Shown here piece after piece: positions 39,702-48,355 of a DNA stretch of 64,000 bases. Below the pieces are notes generated by a model. It saw only the letters and a list, made by a program, of their open reading frames with translations. It was not told the DNA's origin and searched no databases. Both the position numbers and the translations under genes were made by a program. The stretch is from Myxococcota bacterium (GTDB lineage Bacteria; Myxococcota_A; Polyangia; HGW-17). Location: assembly GCA_018817795.1 (NCBI GenBank), contig JAHITJ010000117.1:47501-111500 (forward strand), read 5' to 3'. The number at the start of each line of letters is the position of its first letter. Position 1 is the first letter of the stretch.

Positions 39702-40901
39702 CTAGTTCAGGACTTCGAGGACCTTGTCCAGGCCCAGGAGCAGGTCCTCACGGGAAATGACCAGCGGGGGGGCGAGGCGGATGGTGTGATGGTGCGTGTC
39801 CTTGGCGAGCACGCCCTTCTCCATCAGTTTCATGCAGTACTTGCGGGCGCCGCCGGCCTCGGGCTTCAACTCGATGCCTATCCACAGGCCACGGCCGCGG
39901 ACTTCCTTGACCAGCGGGTTGGAGGCCAGCGAAGCCAGCTTGTCCATGGCGACCCTCCCCAACTCCTCGGCGCGCTCGACGAGCTTCTCCTCGATGAGGA
40001 CATCGAGCGCGGCCAGCGCCACGGCGGCAGCCATCGGGTTGCCGCCGAAGGTGGAGCCGTGCTCGCCGGGCTTGAACACGCTCATGACCTCGGCGGAGCC
40101 TACCACCGCTGACACCGGATAGAAGCCGCCCGAGAGCGCCTTGCCCAGGCAGACCATGTCGGGCTTGACGTTCTCCCATTCGCAGGCAAGCATGCGGCCG
40201 GTGCGGCCCAGGCCTGACTGGATCTCGTCGGCGATCATCAGAATGTGGTTCCGGTCGCAGATCTCGCGGACCTTCTTCAGCGTCCCTTCGGGCGGGATGA
40301 TGATGCCGGCCTCACCCTGGATGGGCTCCATCAGCACGGCCACGGTGTTGGGCGTGATGGCCTTCTCGAGGGCGGCGACGTCCCCGTAGGGGATCACGGT
40401 GAAGCCGTCGGTGAACGGGCCAAAACCGTCACGATAGTCGTCCTCGGTGGAAAAGGAGACGATGGTGATCGTGCGGCCGTGGAAGTTGTTCGACATCGCG
40501 ATGATGTTCGCCTTCCCCTCGGGGATCTTCTTGTGGATGTAGCCCCACTTGCGGGCGGCCTTGAGCGCGGTCTCGACCGCCTCTGCGCCGGAGTTCATGG
40601 GCAGCATCATCTCGTATCCCAACAGGTTGCAGAGCTTCTCGGCCAGCAGCGGAAGCTTGTCATTGCGGAAGGCGCGCGAGGTGAGCGTGACCTTCTCGAC
40701 CTGCTCGAGCATCGCCTTCTTGATCCTGGGGTGACAATAGCCCTGGTTCAGAGCGGAGTAGGCCGCCAGGAAGTCCAGGTACCTCTTCCCTTCGACGTCG
40801 GTCACCCAGACGCCTTCACCGGATTCGATGACGACATCGAGCGGATTGTAGTTCGGAGCGAGATATTTCTTTTCCAATGCCACAAAATCTTGCGTCTTCA
40901 T
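39702..40901 (-). CDS. rocD: Ornithine-oxo-acid aminotransferase
   Basis: A 399-residue PLP-dependent class III aminotransferase. The PLP Lys lies in CLGKALSGGFYPVSAV (about 254), preceded by LMIADEIQSGLGRTG; FHGRTITIVSFSTED and the N-terminal YNPLDVVIESGEGVWVTD also match ornithine aminotransferase (OAT), which converts ornithine and 2-oxoglutarate to glutamate semialdehyde. Lysine or acetylornithine aminotransferase is less likely given the N-terminal segment. ATG 40901 is preceded by AAGGAGG. It has an excellent promoter upstream. Confidence 0.88.
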   Translation of the reverse strand: MKTQDFVALEKKYLAPNYNPLDVVIESGEGVWVTDVEGKRYLDFLAAYSALNQGYCHPRIKKAMLEQVEKVTLTSRAFRNDKLPLLAEKLCNLLGYEMMLPMNSGAEAVETALKAARKWGYIHKKIPEGKANIIAMSNNFHGRTITIVSFSTEDDYRDGFGPFTDGFTVIPYGDVAALEKAITPNTVAVLMEPIQGEAGIIIPPEGTLKKVREICDRNHILMIADEIQSGLGRTGRMLACEWENVKPDMVCLGKALSGGFYPVSAVVGSAEVMSVFKPGEHGSTFGGNPMAAAVALAALDVLIEEKLVERAEELGRVAMDKLASLASNPLVKEVRGRGLWIGIELKPEAGGARKYCMKLMEKGVLAKDTHHHTIRLAPPLVISREDLLLGLDKVLEVLN

Positions 40902-40936
40902 TAAAAAAGCCTCCTTCGGGCCCATGGCCCGCGCGC

Positions 40937-40964
40937 ATCATATAGACATAGGCCGGGGAGTCAA
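40937..40964 (-). promoter_or_regulatory. rocD promoter
   Basis: On the minus strand TTGACT (40959-40964) and TATGAT (40937-40942) are 16 bases apart, near consensus in both boxes. Initiation would be near 40930, about 30 bases before ATG 40901. Confidence 0.65.
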
Positions 40965-41085
40965 CACCCTAAAATGCCTACGGAACAACGTTGACGGCCT
41001 GATCATCATTCTTCATCTTAGTCTTCTCATTCCCGCCGTTTTGCGTTAGTAATGGGCCATGCTTGACACGCAAGGAGTGATCATT

Positions 41086-43005
41086 ATGAAACGTTACTGG
41101 ATATTGAGCCTGATCATCGCCATCACCGTTCTCGGCTGCAAGCCGAAGGCGAAAACCGACCCCACGAAGGATCCCAAGGTCGCCATCCCCGAGAAGGCTG
41201 CCGACTCGGGTCTGACGGTGCTGGCCTATTCGCTGCCCAAGGAAGCCGCTCTCCCCGCGCAGGTCGCCGTGAAACTGGCGATCACTCCCAACACCGAGAA
41301 GAAGCTGGCGGTGTCCTGGGTGCAGGCCGACCCCTCCCCCGCACGCAAGACGCTGCTGTGGACCGGCGGCATGCTCGCAGCCTATGCGATCGGCAAGAAC
41401 CTGGTGGACTATAAAATCACGGCCGACGCGACCGGCGAGATCGACGAGATGGGCTCCCAGCTGGCCATCGCAGCGGGCATCATGGCCGCGATGGTCCAGA
41501 CTCCGCCCAAGGCCGGCGTCGTGCTGTTCGGCGCACTGAACCCTGACGGCACCGTGGGCCCTGTGGAGCACCTGCCTGCGAAGATCAAGGCCGCCGCGAC
41601 CGCCGGCGCCAAGATCATCGGCATCCCGGCCGGCCAGGACCAGGCCTGGGACGAGGCCGCCAAGCAGTACGTGACCTGCGCCGAGATGGGCAAGGCCGCA
41701 GGCGCCGAGATCAAGGAGGTCGCCACGATCACCGAGGCGTTCACGCTGCTGACCGGCAGCACCCTCGAGCTGCCCGAGGCGGTGGCCCCCGACGCCCTCA
41801 AGCTCGACGCCGACACGGAGAAACTGCTCAAGGAGCGCAGCGAAAAGTGGCTCACGCAGCATGATGAATTCGTCAAGAAAATCAAGGCGATCAAAGGAAA
41901 GCAGTCTGACCGCACCAAGAACGGCCTGACCGCGGCCGTGAAGTACGCCGAGGAGGCCAGGACCCTGATCAAGGCCGGCTCCGTGGCGGCTGCCTACGAC
42001 TATGCGCAGCGCGCAGGCGCCTTCGCCATGACGGCGCTGTGGTCGGCCCAGTTCGACGCCCTCGATGCCAAAAAGGACCTCAAGGGCATGCTCAAGGCCG
42101 TCGAATCCTTCGACAACATCAGCAAGCAGATCACCGACACCATCACCAAGTTGCGCACCGTCGAGGACCCGACCGCGCTGGATCCCATGATCCGCCTGAC
42201 CACCTACGACCATCTGGCCGGTGCGTGGGGCTACGCCAAGCTCGGCGAGAAGCAGCTCAAGGAGAGCCGCGACAAGATCGCCTACCTGCTCGAGAAGAAG
42301 CTCTCCCCGGCGATGGACGAAGGACGCCTGTTCCAGCTGCTGCTGGGCACCGCCACCCGCTTCTCGATGGCCGACGTGAAGAACGGCAAGGCCCAGGACT
42401 TCGCGGCGTTCCCGGCGCTGAAGTCCGGCAAATGGAACGTGAACGCGGACCGCGCCGCAGAGCTCGCCGACATGCTCGAAGCCACCGCCCGCGCATGGAT
42501 GGAACTGTCCTCCAAGGTGTTCGTGCAGGAAGTCGCCGCTGCCGGAACCAAGTCCTCCGAGGAGGTCCTCTCCGACATGATCGCCACCGAGAACAACTAC
42601 CTCGTGGCCGTCTCCTCGCTGGACTTCCCTGAGTTCCTGATCTCCCAGGACGCCAAGGAAGGCCTGCTGATCCGTGTGGCCGCCTACTGGAATTCCTACC
42701 TCAACAACGCCATGCTCTTCCTCAAGCGCATCCACCTGGACATCCGCAAGGACGCCACCGGACAGGTGCACCAGGTCCGGCAACAGAAGGTCCTGGCCCG
42801 GCTCATCGTCTCCGCCGAGGAAAACGCCCGCCGGTCAGCCGCCCTGGCCCAGAAGGTCACAGGCACCATCCCGGCGTCGGCCCGCTTCTATTACCAAGTC
42901 GGCATGACCATGAAGGACGGTGCCTTCGGCCTGCAGATCAAGTCGCTTGAGATGTTCTGGAAGGCCGCCACCGAGTGCCAACTCGCCGTCCTCCTCGTCC
43001 GCTGA
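41086..43005 (+). CDS. Lipoprotein with Lon-like (S16) domain
   Basis: A 639-residue lipoprotein: lipobox ITVLGC, Cys at 18. Residues about 85-215 align without gaps to the Lon proteolytic domain: GALNPDGTVGPVEHLP and then AKIKAAATAGAKIIGIPAGQ matches Lon's strand-loop-helix containing the catalytic Lys (here K166). The position of the Lon nucleophile, 43 residues earlier, is G123 in DEMGSQLAIAAG, with Ser124 beside it. So the dyad is either shifted by one or absent. The remaining 420 residues are helical and not recognised. ATG 41086 has AAGGAGTGA upstream. It would sit in the periplasm, outer or inner membrane. Possible roles are a processing protease or a binding pseudo-protease. Confidence 0.75.
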   Translation: MKRYWILSLIIAITVLGCKPKAKTDPTKDPKVAIPEKAADSGLTVLAYSLPKEAALPAQVAVKLAITPNTEKKLAVSWVQADPSPARKTLLWTGGMLAAYAIGKNLVDYKITADATGEIDEMGSQLAIAAGIMAAMVQTPPKAGVVLFGALNPDGTVGPVEHLPAKIKAAATAGAKIIGIPAGQDQAWDEAAKQYVTCAEMGKAAGAEIKEVATITEAFTLLTGSTLELPEAVAPDALKLDADTEKLLKERSEKWLTQHDEFVKKIKAIKGKQSDRTKNGLTAAVKYAEEARTLIKAGSVAAAYDYAQRAGAFAMTALWSAQFDALDAKKDLKGMLKAVESFDNISKQITDTITKLRTVEDPTALDPMIRLTTYDHLAGAWGYAKLGEKQLKESRDKIAYLLEKKLSPAMDEGRLFQLLLGTATRFSMADVKNGKAQDFAAFPALKSGKWNVNADRAAELADMLEATARAWMELSSKVFVQEVAAAGTKSSEEVLSDMIATENNYLVAVSSLDFPEFLISQDAKEGLLIRVAAYWNSYLNNAMLFLKRIHLDIRKDATGQVHQVRQQKVLARLIVSAEENARRSAALAQKVTGTIPASARFYYQVGMTMKDGAFGLQIKSLEMFWKAATECQLAVLLVR

Positions 43006-43081
43006 TTTCCGCCCGACGGTTCACGACGTGAACCAGATTCTAGCTGACGCTGCTCCTTTCCCCAACCCAAGAGGTGATAAC

Positions 43082-43621
43082 ATGAAGAGGTCATTATCCG
43101 TTCTCGTGGCGATTTTCCTGCTGCTTCCCGGCATGGCGACGGCCCAGCCCAAGGGTCCGGTGCATTCGAATCCCACCGTCGCCCCTGGTTTTTCAGGTCC
43201 CAAGGGCCCGATGGGCAAGGGGCCGGGCATGGGCCCCGGCATGGGCATGAAGGGAAACCCCCACGGCGGCGGTGATCCGTTCCTGACGGGCAAGCTCGAG
43301 ATGATCAGGCTTCACCTGAAGTTGTCCGACAAGCAGGTCGCCGACGTCCAGACACTTCAGATGAAGTACTTGAAACTGATGCTCCAGCTCCAAAAACAAC
43401 TCGTCGCCGTGAAGTTCGATCTCAAGGCGCTGGTATTCGAGCCCGCCATCGACGTGGCCAAGGCCAAAACCCTGTTCGCAAGGGAAGCGACCCTCATGGC
43501 CGATAAGAAAATGCTGCGGCTGCAATTTTTGCTGGAAGCCGAAAAACTGCTCACCGCGGATCAGAAGAAACTCGCACGCATGATGTTCATCCAGCACATG
43601 CATGGAGGCCACGGCCGTTGA
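43082..43621 (+). CDS. Periplasmic Spy/CpxP-like protein (LTXXQ-type)
   Basis: A 179-residue exported helical protein. The signal peptide ends at ATA (MKRSLSVLVAIFLLLPGMAT). A Gly/Met/Pro-rich spacer (GPKGPMGKGPGMGPGMGMKG) precedes a helical core with paired LTXXQ-like motifs, RLHLKLSDKQVADVQTLQ and AEKLLTADQKKLA. The family includes Spy and CpxP chaperones and metal-stress sensors. The Met/His-rich ends (HMHGGHGR) could bind metal. AGAGGTGA precedes ATG 43082. The stop overlaps the next gene's TTG. Confidence 0.65.
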   Translation: MKRSLSVLVAIFLLLPGMATAQPKGPVHSNPTVAPGFSGPKGPMGKGPGMGPGMGMKGNPHGGGDPFLTGKLEMIRLHLKLSDKQVADVQTLQMKYLKLMLQLQKQLVAVKFDLKALVFEPAIDVAKAKTLFAREATLMADKKMLRLQFLLEAEKLLTADQKKLARMMFIQHMHGGHGR

Positions 43622-44547
43622 GTCACGAACACAAACTGCTTTTTCACCTTCGCATGCTCACCGACTCGGTCCGGATGGAGGCCTATTGCAGGGCCATCGA
43701 GGGCACAGTCCGTCCCGGCGATGTGGTCGTGGATCTCGGCTCCGGTTCCGGAATCCTTGGCCTGCTGGCCGCCCGCGCCGGGGCTTCCCGCGTCTTCTGC
43801 GTCGAAAAGGACAAGTACATGGTCCAGCGCGCCCGGCGCATCGTCCATGACAACGGTTTCGACGGGGTCGTCGAGTTCCTGAACACCAAGATCGAGGATC
43901 TCGAAAGCTTTCCCCTGCCCGTCGACGTGATCGTCAGCGAGACCATGGGACCTGCCGGCATCGACGAGGGCATCTTCCAACTGTTCTCCCACTGTGTCCG
44001 CCTGCTGGGTTCGCGACCGCGCTGCATCCCCGATGAGCTCACGGTGCTGGCTGCGCCGCTGCAGGTTCATGAACTGGTCGAGCGTCGTGCCCAGGCGTGC
44101 AGGGTGGTCGGGCTGAACTTTTCTTCACTGGCCGGGAACATCGGCAGCATCTCACAGATCCTGCCCGTGATGCCGTCAATGCTCATCGGGCCCGTGGGAA
44201 AACTGTTCCACGGTGCTCCGGGCATCGACACGCTACCCGAGGAACTGACAGTGACGTGGGACCTGGCAGAGTTGTGCCCGATTGACGCGGTGGGCGTGTG
44301 GTTCAAGACACGGCTCTCCGAAGATGTGGACCTGGCCAACCCGCCCGAGGGACCTGACACCCACTGGAACCAGCTGGTGCTTCCGATCCTGCCCGGGACC
44401 GGTCCGATCCGGGGGGCTGTGCAGTTCACCCTGTGGCCCCGTTTCGACTCCATCACGCCCCGCTGGAAATGGCGGCTTTCCTGGGACGGCGGCGAGTACA
44501 CCGGTGATCCGGCCGATCTCGACGAACCCGAAGACCTCGAAGGCTGA
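43618..44547 (+). CDS. PRMT-like class I SAM methyltransferase
   Basis: A 309-residue SAM-dependent methyltransferase. The SAM site is VVVDLGSGSGILGLLAARAG with the acidic ribose-binding VFCVEKD. The loop VSETMGPAGIDEG has two Glu residues nine apart, the 'double-E' loop that grips arginine in protein arginine methyltransferases. The C-terminal part (residues about 150-300) would be the beta-barrel. The start is TTG 43618 overlapping the previous stop (TTGA), with GGAGG nine bases upstream. Bacterial PRMT-like proteins exist but are rarely studied. The substrate is unknown; activity on small molecules or lipids is possible. Confidence 0.75.
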   Translation: MSHEHKLLFHLRMLTDSVRMEAYCRAIEGTVRPGDVVVDLGSGSGILGLLAARAGASRVFCVEKDKYMVQRARRIVHDNGFDGVVEFLNTKIEDLESFPLPVDVIVSETMGPAGIDEGIFQLFSHCVRLLGSRPRCIPDELTVLAAPLQVHELVERRAQACRVVGLNFSSLAGNIGSISQILPVMPSMLIGPVGKLFHGAPGIDTLPEELTVTWDLAELCPIDAVGVWFKTRLSEDVDLANPPEGPDTHWNQLVLPILPGTGPIRGAVQFTLWPRFDSITPRWKWRLSWDGGEYTGDPADLDEPEDLEG

Positions 44548-44788
44548 TCGAAGACCTGGGGAGTGACCCGCAAGTCTTTAACCGGGCACCGTAATCGGCT
44601 GCACCGGAGCATTCCTGAAATCCCTCAATGTCCGAAGGAACCGGGGTCTGCGCCCAACTCCCTGAGGATGCATCAAACCGTCGTTGCTGGTTCGATTTCG
44701 ATTTCGATTTCGATTTCGATTTGGACTTGGACTTGGACTTGGACTCTTAAAAATCCAAGATACCAGGAAAACTGAAGGGGTCAGTCCT
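44548..44788. repeat. 241-bp intergenic region with nine tandem hexamers (TTCGAT/TTGGAC)
   Basis: Between the convergent methyltransferase and zinc-ribbon genes lie five tandem copies of TTCGAT (44691-44720) followed directly by four of TTGGAC (44721-44744), 54 bp in all. The array is in a frame of little coding value (Ser-Ile repeats on the plus strand), so I read it as non-coding. The rest of the gap shows no gene. Confidence 0.8.
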
Positions 44789-45502
44789 CTAGGAGACGAC
44801 CGTTTCCTCAATGTAGAGGATACGCGTGCAGTGGGGGCACTGCATCATTTCCTTCATGTCGTACAACTGGTTGAACATCTGCGGAGGGATGCCCATGTTG
44901 CAGCCCAGGCAGTTGTTGTTCTCGGCCTTTGCCACCGGTGGGAAGCGGCGCTTGGCCAGGAAGTCGTACTTACGGAACCACACCTTGTCGATCGTCGAGA
45001 CCAGCTTGGCGCGATCCACCAGCAGCAGCTTCAACTCGGAATTGATCTCCTCGATCTTCTTCGAGAAGATTTCCTCGCGCTGCATGAGCACCTTCTGGAA
45101 ATCGGCGATCTCGGCCTGGCGCTTGTCCACCTCGGCCCGGCGCTTTTCCACGGACTCCATCAGTGAGAGCACCTCGGTCTCGTGATCGCGGACCCGCTTG
45201 CGGATGCTGTCGAGGTCCTTCTGCAGCGCCACGTATTCCTTGGCGGACTGGACCTGGTCGATGGCCTGCATCCGCTTCTGGATGCGGTCCTCTTCCTCAG
45301 CCAGCGTTTCCTCGTGGGTCCGTTTCCAGCTCTCCACCTCGTCGAGGTTCTCGATTTCCTTTTTCAGAAATCCCTCGAGTTCGATGATGTCCTGACGCAG
45401 CCCGGCAAGCTCTTCGGGAAGCCTCACCAGTTCCTTTTCCAGTTCCTGTTGTCGGAGGTCATGCTGCTGAAGGGCGAGAAGTTGTTTAATCTGATTGATC
45501 AC
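44789..45502 (-). CDS. C4-type zinc-ribbon coiled-coil protein (zf-RING_7)
   Basis: A 237-residue protein: a long coiled coil (residues about 1-180) followed by a zinc ribbon with paired cysteines CLGC (about 198) and CPHC (about 221). This is the architecture of the zf-RING_7/DUF164 family, conserved in most bacteria and thought to act as a nucleic-acid or ribosome-associated factor. It starts at GTG 45502 with GAGGT six bases upstream. It is followed upstream by a tRNA gene. Function is not settled. Confidence 0.8.
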   Translation of the reverse strand: MINQIKQLLALQQHDLRQQELEKELVRLPEELAGLRQDIIELEGFLKKEIENLDEVESWKRTHEETLAEEEDRIQKRMQAIDQVQSAKEYVALQKDLDSIRKRVRDHETEVLSLMESVEKRRAEVDKRQAEIADFQKVLMQREEIFSKKIEEINSELKLLLVDRAKLVSTIDKVWFRKYDFLAKRRFPPVAKAENNNCLGCNMGIPPQMFNQLYDMKEMMQCPHCTRILYIEETVVS

Positions 45503-45561
45503 TGGTACCTCGCTGCGAGACCGCGGTCAACCGGCATGGAAAACCGGCGGTTTGCAATTCG

Positions 45562-45635
45562 TGGGCCCACCTGGACTCGAACCAGGGACCAACCGGTTAT
45601 GAGCCGGTGGCTCTAACCAACTGAGCTATAGGCCC
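45562..45635 (-). tRNA. tRNA with CAU anticodon (Ile2 or elongator Met)
   Basis: A 74-nt cloverleaf on the minus strand. Acceptor GGGCCTA pairs with TGGGCCC (one G-U pair); anticodon stem ACCGG/CCGGT encloses CTCATAA with CAT at the anticodon; T arm CCTGG-TTCGAGT-CCAGG; discriminator A; no encoded CCA. A CAU anticodon is Met or, when the C is lysidinylated by TilS, Ile for AUA codons. The sequence resembles bacterial tRNA-Ile2 more than initiator Met, since the first pair is G-C. The identity is not decided. Confidence 0.9.
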
Positions 45636-45695
45636 GTGGCGGTCGTAGGTATATGAATTGAGGAGAAAAATGCAAGAAAAAAGCGGCAATGCAGG

Positions 45696-46964
45696 TTATT
45701 TAACCTGCGAATCTGCTGGTTTTTCCGGGTTTTTGAAGCGGATTGTCCACGAAACCCGGACCGGACAGGCAGGCTTGGCTGGCACGGGCACCGGAAGCTG
45801 GGACTCCAGCAGCCCCGCCAGCGGGGTCCCGGCGACCGCCTTCGGGGAGGTCATGGCCCACCGTCCCTGCTCGAAGGACAGTTTCAGTTCGGTCTCGGAC
45901 GGGTGCAGGAACAACAGGACCGTGGCGAACTCCTGCAGCGTGGGCATCACCGCTGCAAACATCCGGTCATCGCCGTCGGCGACCTGAAGCGGCGTGACCA
46001 CCCGGCGAGGACGCCATCTGCGGTCCAGTTCGGCGAACACGTGCCGGAAGTGCTCAAGGCGGGCGCCGTCTGCGGCCAGCTCCGGACAGATCCCCTTGAC
46101 CGTCGCGGCATCTGGCGTCACCCCCATGGTGGAGAGCCACACGCCGCGCGCGAGCACAGGAATGAAGTCGTGCCATGTCCCCTCGGAAACCTTCGCACAG
46201 ATCGCCTTCCATGCCTGAGGCTCCGCGGGTGGCTGGCACACCCGGACCAGGCTCTCGATGAACTGGCCACGCCCGGCCTGGTTCGCGGGCACGCCGCGGC
46301 CGAGCAACTGACGCGCCTCGGAGCAGCGACGGTCCGACAACAGCAGGCCGGCGAAGTCGAGCACGTAGTAGCGAAAGTCGGGCACCTTGGGGTGTTCCAG
46401 CAGTTTGTAAAAATAGGGGATGGCCGCCGCGCCCTGGACATGGGCGGTGTAATAGGCCAGGCGCTCCAGCGCCGCGGGTGTCATGTTGGGGAGGTAAAAA
46501 AGATAATCCAGGTGCAGCAGGCTCTCGGTCCGGTAGTTCTGGATCGTCCGCAGCGCACGACGGTAGTCCAGCACATCCTTGGCGGGGGCGTCCTGCGCGG
46601 GCGGCACCTTGAGCGCCCCCTCCTCGATCTCGGCCATGCGCCACAGCAGCACGGCCAGGAAGAAGTGCTCGCGCCAGTTCTTCTCACCCGAGATCATCAC
46701 CTTGTAACGCTGGCGCTCCAGCGTGCGATCGTTCAACTGAAGCCGTTCGACATACCGCGGCCGGAGGTCCATCCCCTCCAGCGGCCACAACGGCCGCACC
46801 TCAAGGACATGGGCCTGCGGGGCGGTCGCCGGGCACGTCAGTGCAGGCTTCACGACCGGCGCGGCCACGGGCTTCTTGACGGGCTTGGGGTCCGTGCACG
46901 CCCCTGCCGCGAGCCACAGCGGCAGAAACAGGAGCAGGATCAGGATGGGCACGGGTCTGAACAT
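45696..46964 (-). CDS. Lipoprotein, hypothetical (helical repeats)
   Basis: A 422-residue exported lipoprotein: leader MFRPVPILILLLFLPLWLAA with lipobox LAAGAC. The mature part is helical with Leu/Ala-rich repeats reminiscent of TPR or HEAT-like solenoids (LDYRRALRTIQNYRTESLLH and LAYYTAHVQGAAAIPYFYKL). No enzymatic motif is seen. ATG 46964 is chosen since the leader begins there; the SD is weak. It is divergent from the lipoprotein gene at 47084. Family not recognised. Confidence 0.6.
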   Translation of the reverse strand: MFRPVPILILLLFLPLWLAAGACTDPKPVKKPVAAPVVKPALTCPATAPQAHVLEVRPLWPLEGMDLRPRYVERLQLNDRTLERQRYKVMISGEKNWREHFFLAVLLWRMAEIEEGALKVPPAQDAPAKDVLDYRRALRTIQNYRTESLLHLDYLFYLPNMTPAALERLAYYTAHVQGAAAIPYFYKLLEHPKVPDFRYYVLDFAGLLLSDRRCSEARQLLGRGVPANQAGRGQFIESLVRVCQPPAEPQAWKAICAKVSEGTWHDFIPVLARGVWLSTMGVTPDAATVKGICPELAADGARLEHFRHVFAELDRRWRPRRVVTPLQVADGDDRMFAAVMPTLQEFATVLLFLHPSETELKLSFEQGRWAMTSPKAVAGTPLAGLLESQLPVPVPAKPACPVRVSWTIRFKNPEKPADSQVK

Positions 46965-47083
46965 GCACCGAGAATACGCAAAACCCGCCCGGAATGCGAA
47001 AAGAATTTCCTGAGAATGTGTCCGGCGTTGCCCCTGGTCGGTACCTGCGCTATTTTCATGGGCATCGTCAGGAGTGCCGCGCC

Positions 47084-47596
47084 ATGAAGCATGCCAAATC
47101 CAGCCTGTTCGTCCTCGTGTTTGCGCTCGGTTGCGCGTCACCCTCGCTGGACGCGCGTCCCGACCTGCAGCCACCGTCGGTCTCGGGATACTGGTACATC
47201 GACCAGCCCATGCACGCGCTCTATGAGGCCACCGTCTACCACTTCGATGCCGACGGCCCGGTTTCAGCCACGGCTGCGTTTCCGGAGGACTACCGCACCG
47301 GGACCGTGGGAACCCTGGATTCCTCGATCACCTGCGAGTTCGCGGGCTCCTGGGCATCCGACGGGAGACAGTGGATGGAGATCGGGCTGACCTGCTCCGA
47401 TGGCCACGCCCGCGAGGCCGTGCTGATGTTCGAGCAGGGGCTCTCCAGTTGCACCGGTGACCATGGCTGTTTCCCGCTGCTGCACTCCGTCGACGGCGAC
47501 ACCGGGAACTGGACCCGCAACTGGCCCGAGTGGATGTGGACCCACTGCACCGGCGAGGACGAATGCATGACCCGCCTGCGCCAGTGGACCGGTTGA
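47084..47596 (+). CDS. Small lipoprotein, hypothetical
   Basis: A 170-residue protein with a lipobox leader MKHAKSSLFVLVFALGC. The mature part is beta-rich with several Cys (CEFAGSWASDGRQWMEIGLTC, later CTGDHGC and CTGEDEC) and Trp residues near the C-terminus (NWTRNWPEWMWTHC). No homologous family recognised. CAGGAGTG lies upstream of ATG 47084. It is divergent from the 422-residue lipoprotein gene. Confidence 0.5.
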   Translation: MKHAKSSLFVLVFALGCASPSLDARPDLQPPSVSGYWYIDQPMHALYEATVYHFDADGPVSATAAFPEDYRTGTVGTLDSSITCEFAGSWASDGRQWMEIGLTCSDGHAREAVLMFEQGLSSCTGDHGCFPLLHSVDGDTGNWTRNWPEWMWTHCTGEDECMTRLRQWTG

Positions 47597-47764
47597 TAGC
47601 TTCCCGCCCGAGGAGCCGACCGAACCCGTGGACCTGACACGCCTGGGCCACGACCTGTGTGACGAAACCGACACTTTGGCCCGCTGTGCTTCGGTGTCGG
47701 CCGTGATTTGCTTGCGCCAGACCCGGGGAAGTGCTACCCAACAGATGGATCGACAGGTGTCCTT
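47597..47764. other. Short intergenic region with a possible hairpin
   Basis: 168 bases without a gene. A 7-bp inverted repeat, CCGACAC (47668-47674) and GTGTCGG (47694-47700), encloses a 19-base loop. It may affect termination or be unrelated. Nothing else recognisable. Confidence 0.3.
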
Positions 47765-48343
47765 ATGCAAAATATCATGATTTCGATGATTCTGCTTGTG
47801 TTGGGCGCCCTGTCCGTCGCCTGTGAGGAAGACGACGGCTGGCACTTCAATCCGATCTGCGGAAATGGCGCGGTCGACGAGGGCGAGGAGTGCGACGCAC
47901 CCAGCCTCGGCGGCTCGACCTGCGAATCGATGGGCTTCACCGGAGGCATGCTGGGCTGCACCCTGGCCTGCACTTACAACACGACTGAATGCACCGGAGG
48001 CTGCACCGACATCTGCGTCGGGGGCGTCGCACGCTGCCTGTCTTCCGGAGACGCCATCGAGTCCTGCATCGTGGCTGAAAACGGTTGCACCGTCTGGAGC
48101 ACAATGGCCTGCCAGAATCCCACCCCCTTCTGCGTCACGCTCGAGGGCGAACCATTGTGCAACGAGGACGCCTGCGCGCCGGTCTGTACGATCGGTGCGC
48201 GCCGCTGCAACGAGGACGGAACCACCCGCCAGATCTGCCAGGCCGACAATGACGGCTGCCCCGAGTGGGACAGCAGCCCCTGCCCTGAGGAGCTTCCCGT
48301 CTGCGAGCTTGTCGAGGGCGTCTTCTCCTGCAACGCGATGTGA
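47765..48343 (+). CDS. Cys-rich lipoprotein (Myxococcus cysteine-rich repeat type)
   Basis: A 192-residue lipoprotein. The lipobox is LGALSVAC. The mature N-terminus has the motif CGNGAVDEGEECD, characteristic of the Myxococcus cysteine-rich/DUF4215 repeat of surface proteins. It has about 26 cysteines, probably disulfide-linked. ATG 47765 is preceded by AGGTGT. It is followed after 12 bases by a membrane protein and further genes in the same direction, so a transcript is likely. Role unknown, likely surface. Confidence 0.75.
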   Translation: MQNIMISMILLVLGALSVACEEDDGWHFNPICGNGAVDEGEECDAPSLGGSTCESMGFTGGMLGCTLACTYNTTECTGGCTDICVGGVARCLSSGDAIESCIVAENGCTVWSTMACQNPTPFCVTLEGEPLCNEDACAPVCTIGARRCNEDGTTRQICQADNDGCPEWDSSPCPEELPVCELVEGVFSCNAM

Positions 48344-48355
48344 GCCGGAACCCCC

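Noticed and set aside
44691-44744. Possible CRISPR array
   Set aside because: The units are direct hexamers without spacers, and no cas gene is in the window.
44563-44775. Small frame reading Ser-Ile and Trp-Thr repeats
   Set aside because: It is a by-product of the hexamer array and no SD precedes it.
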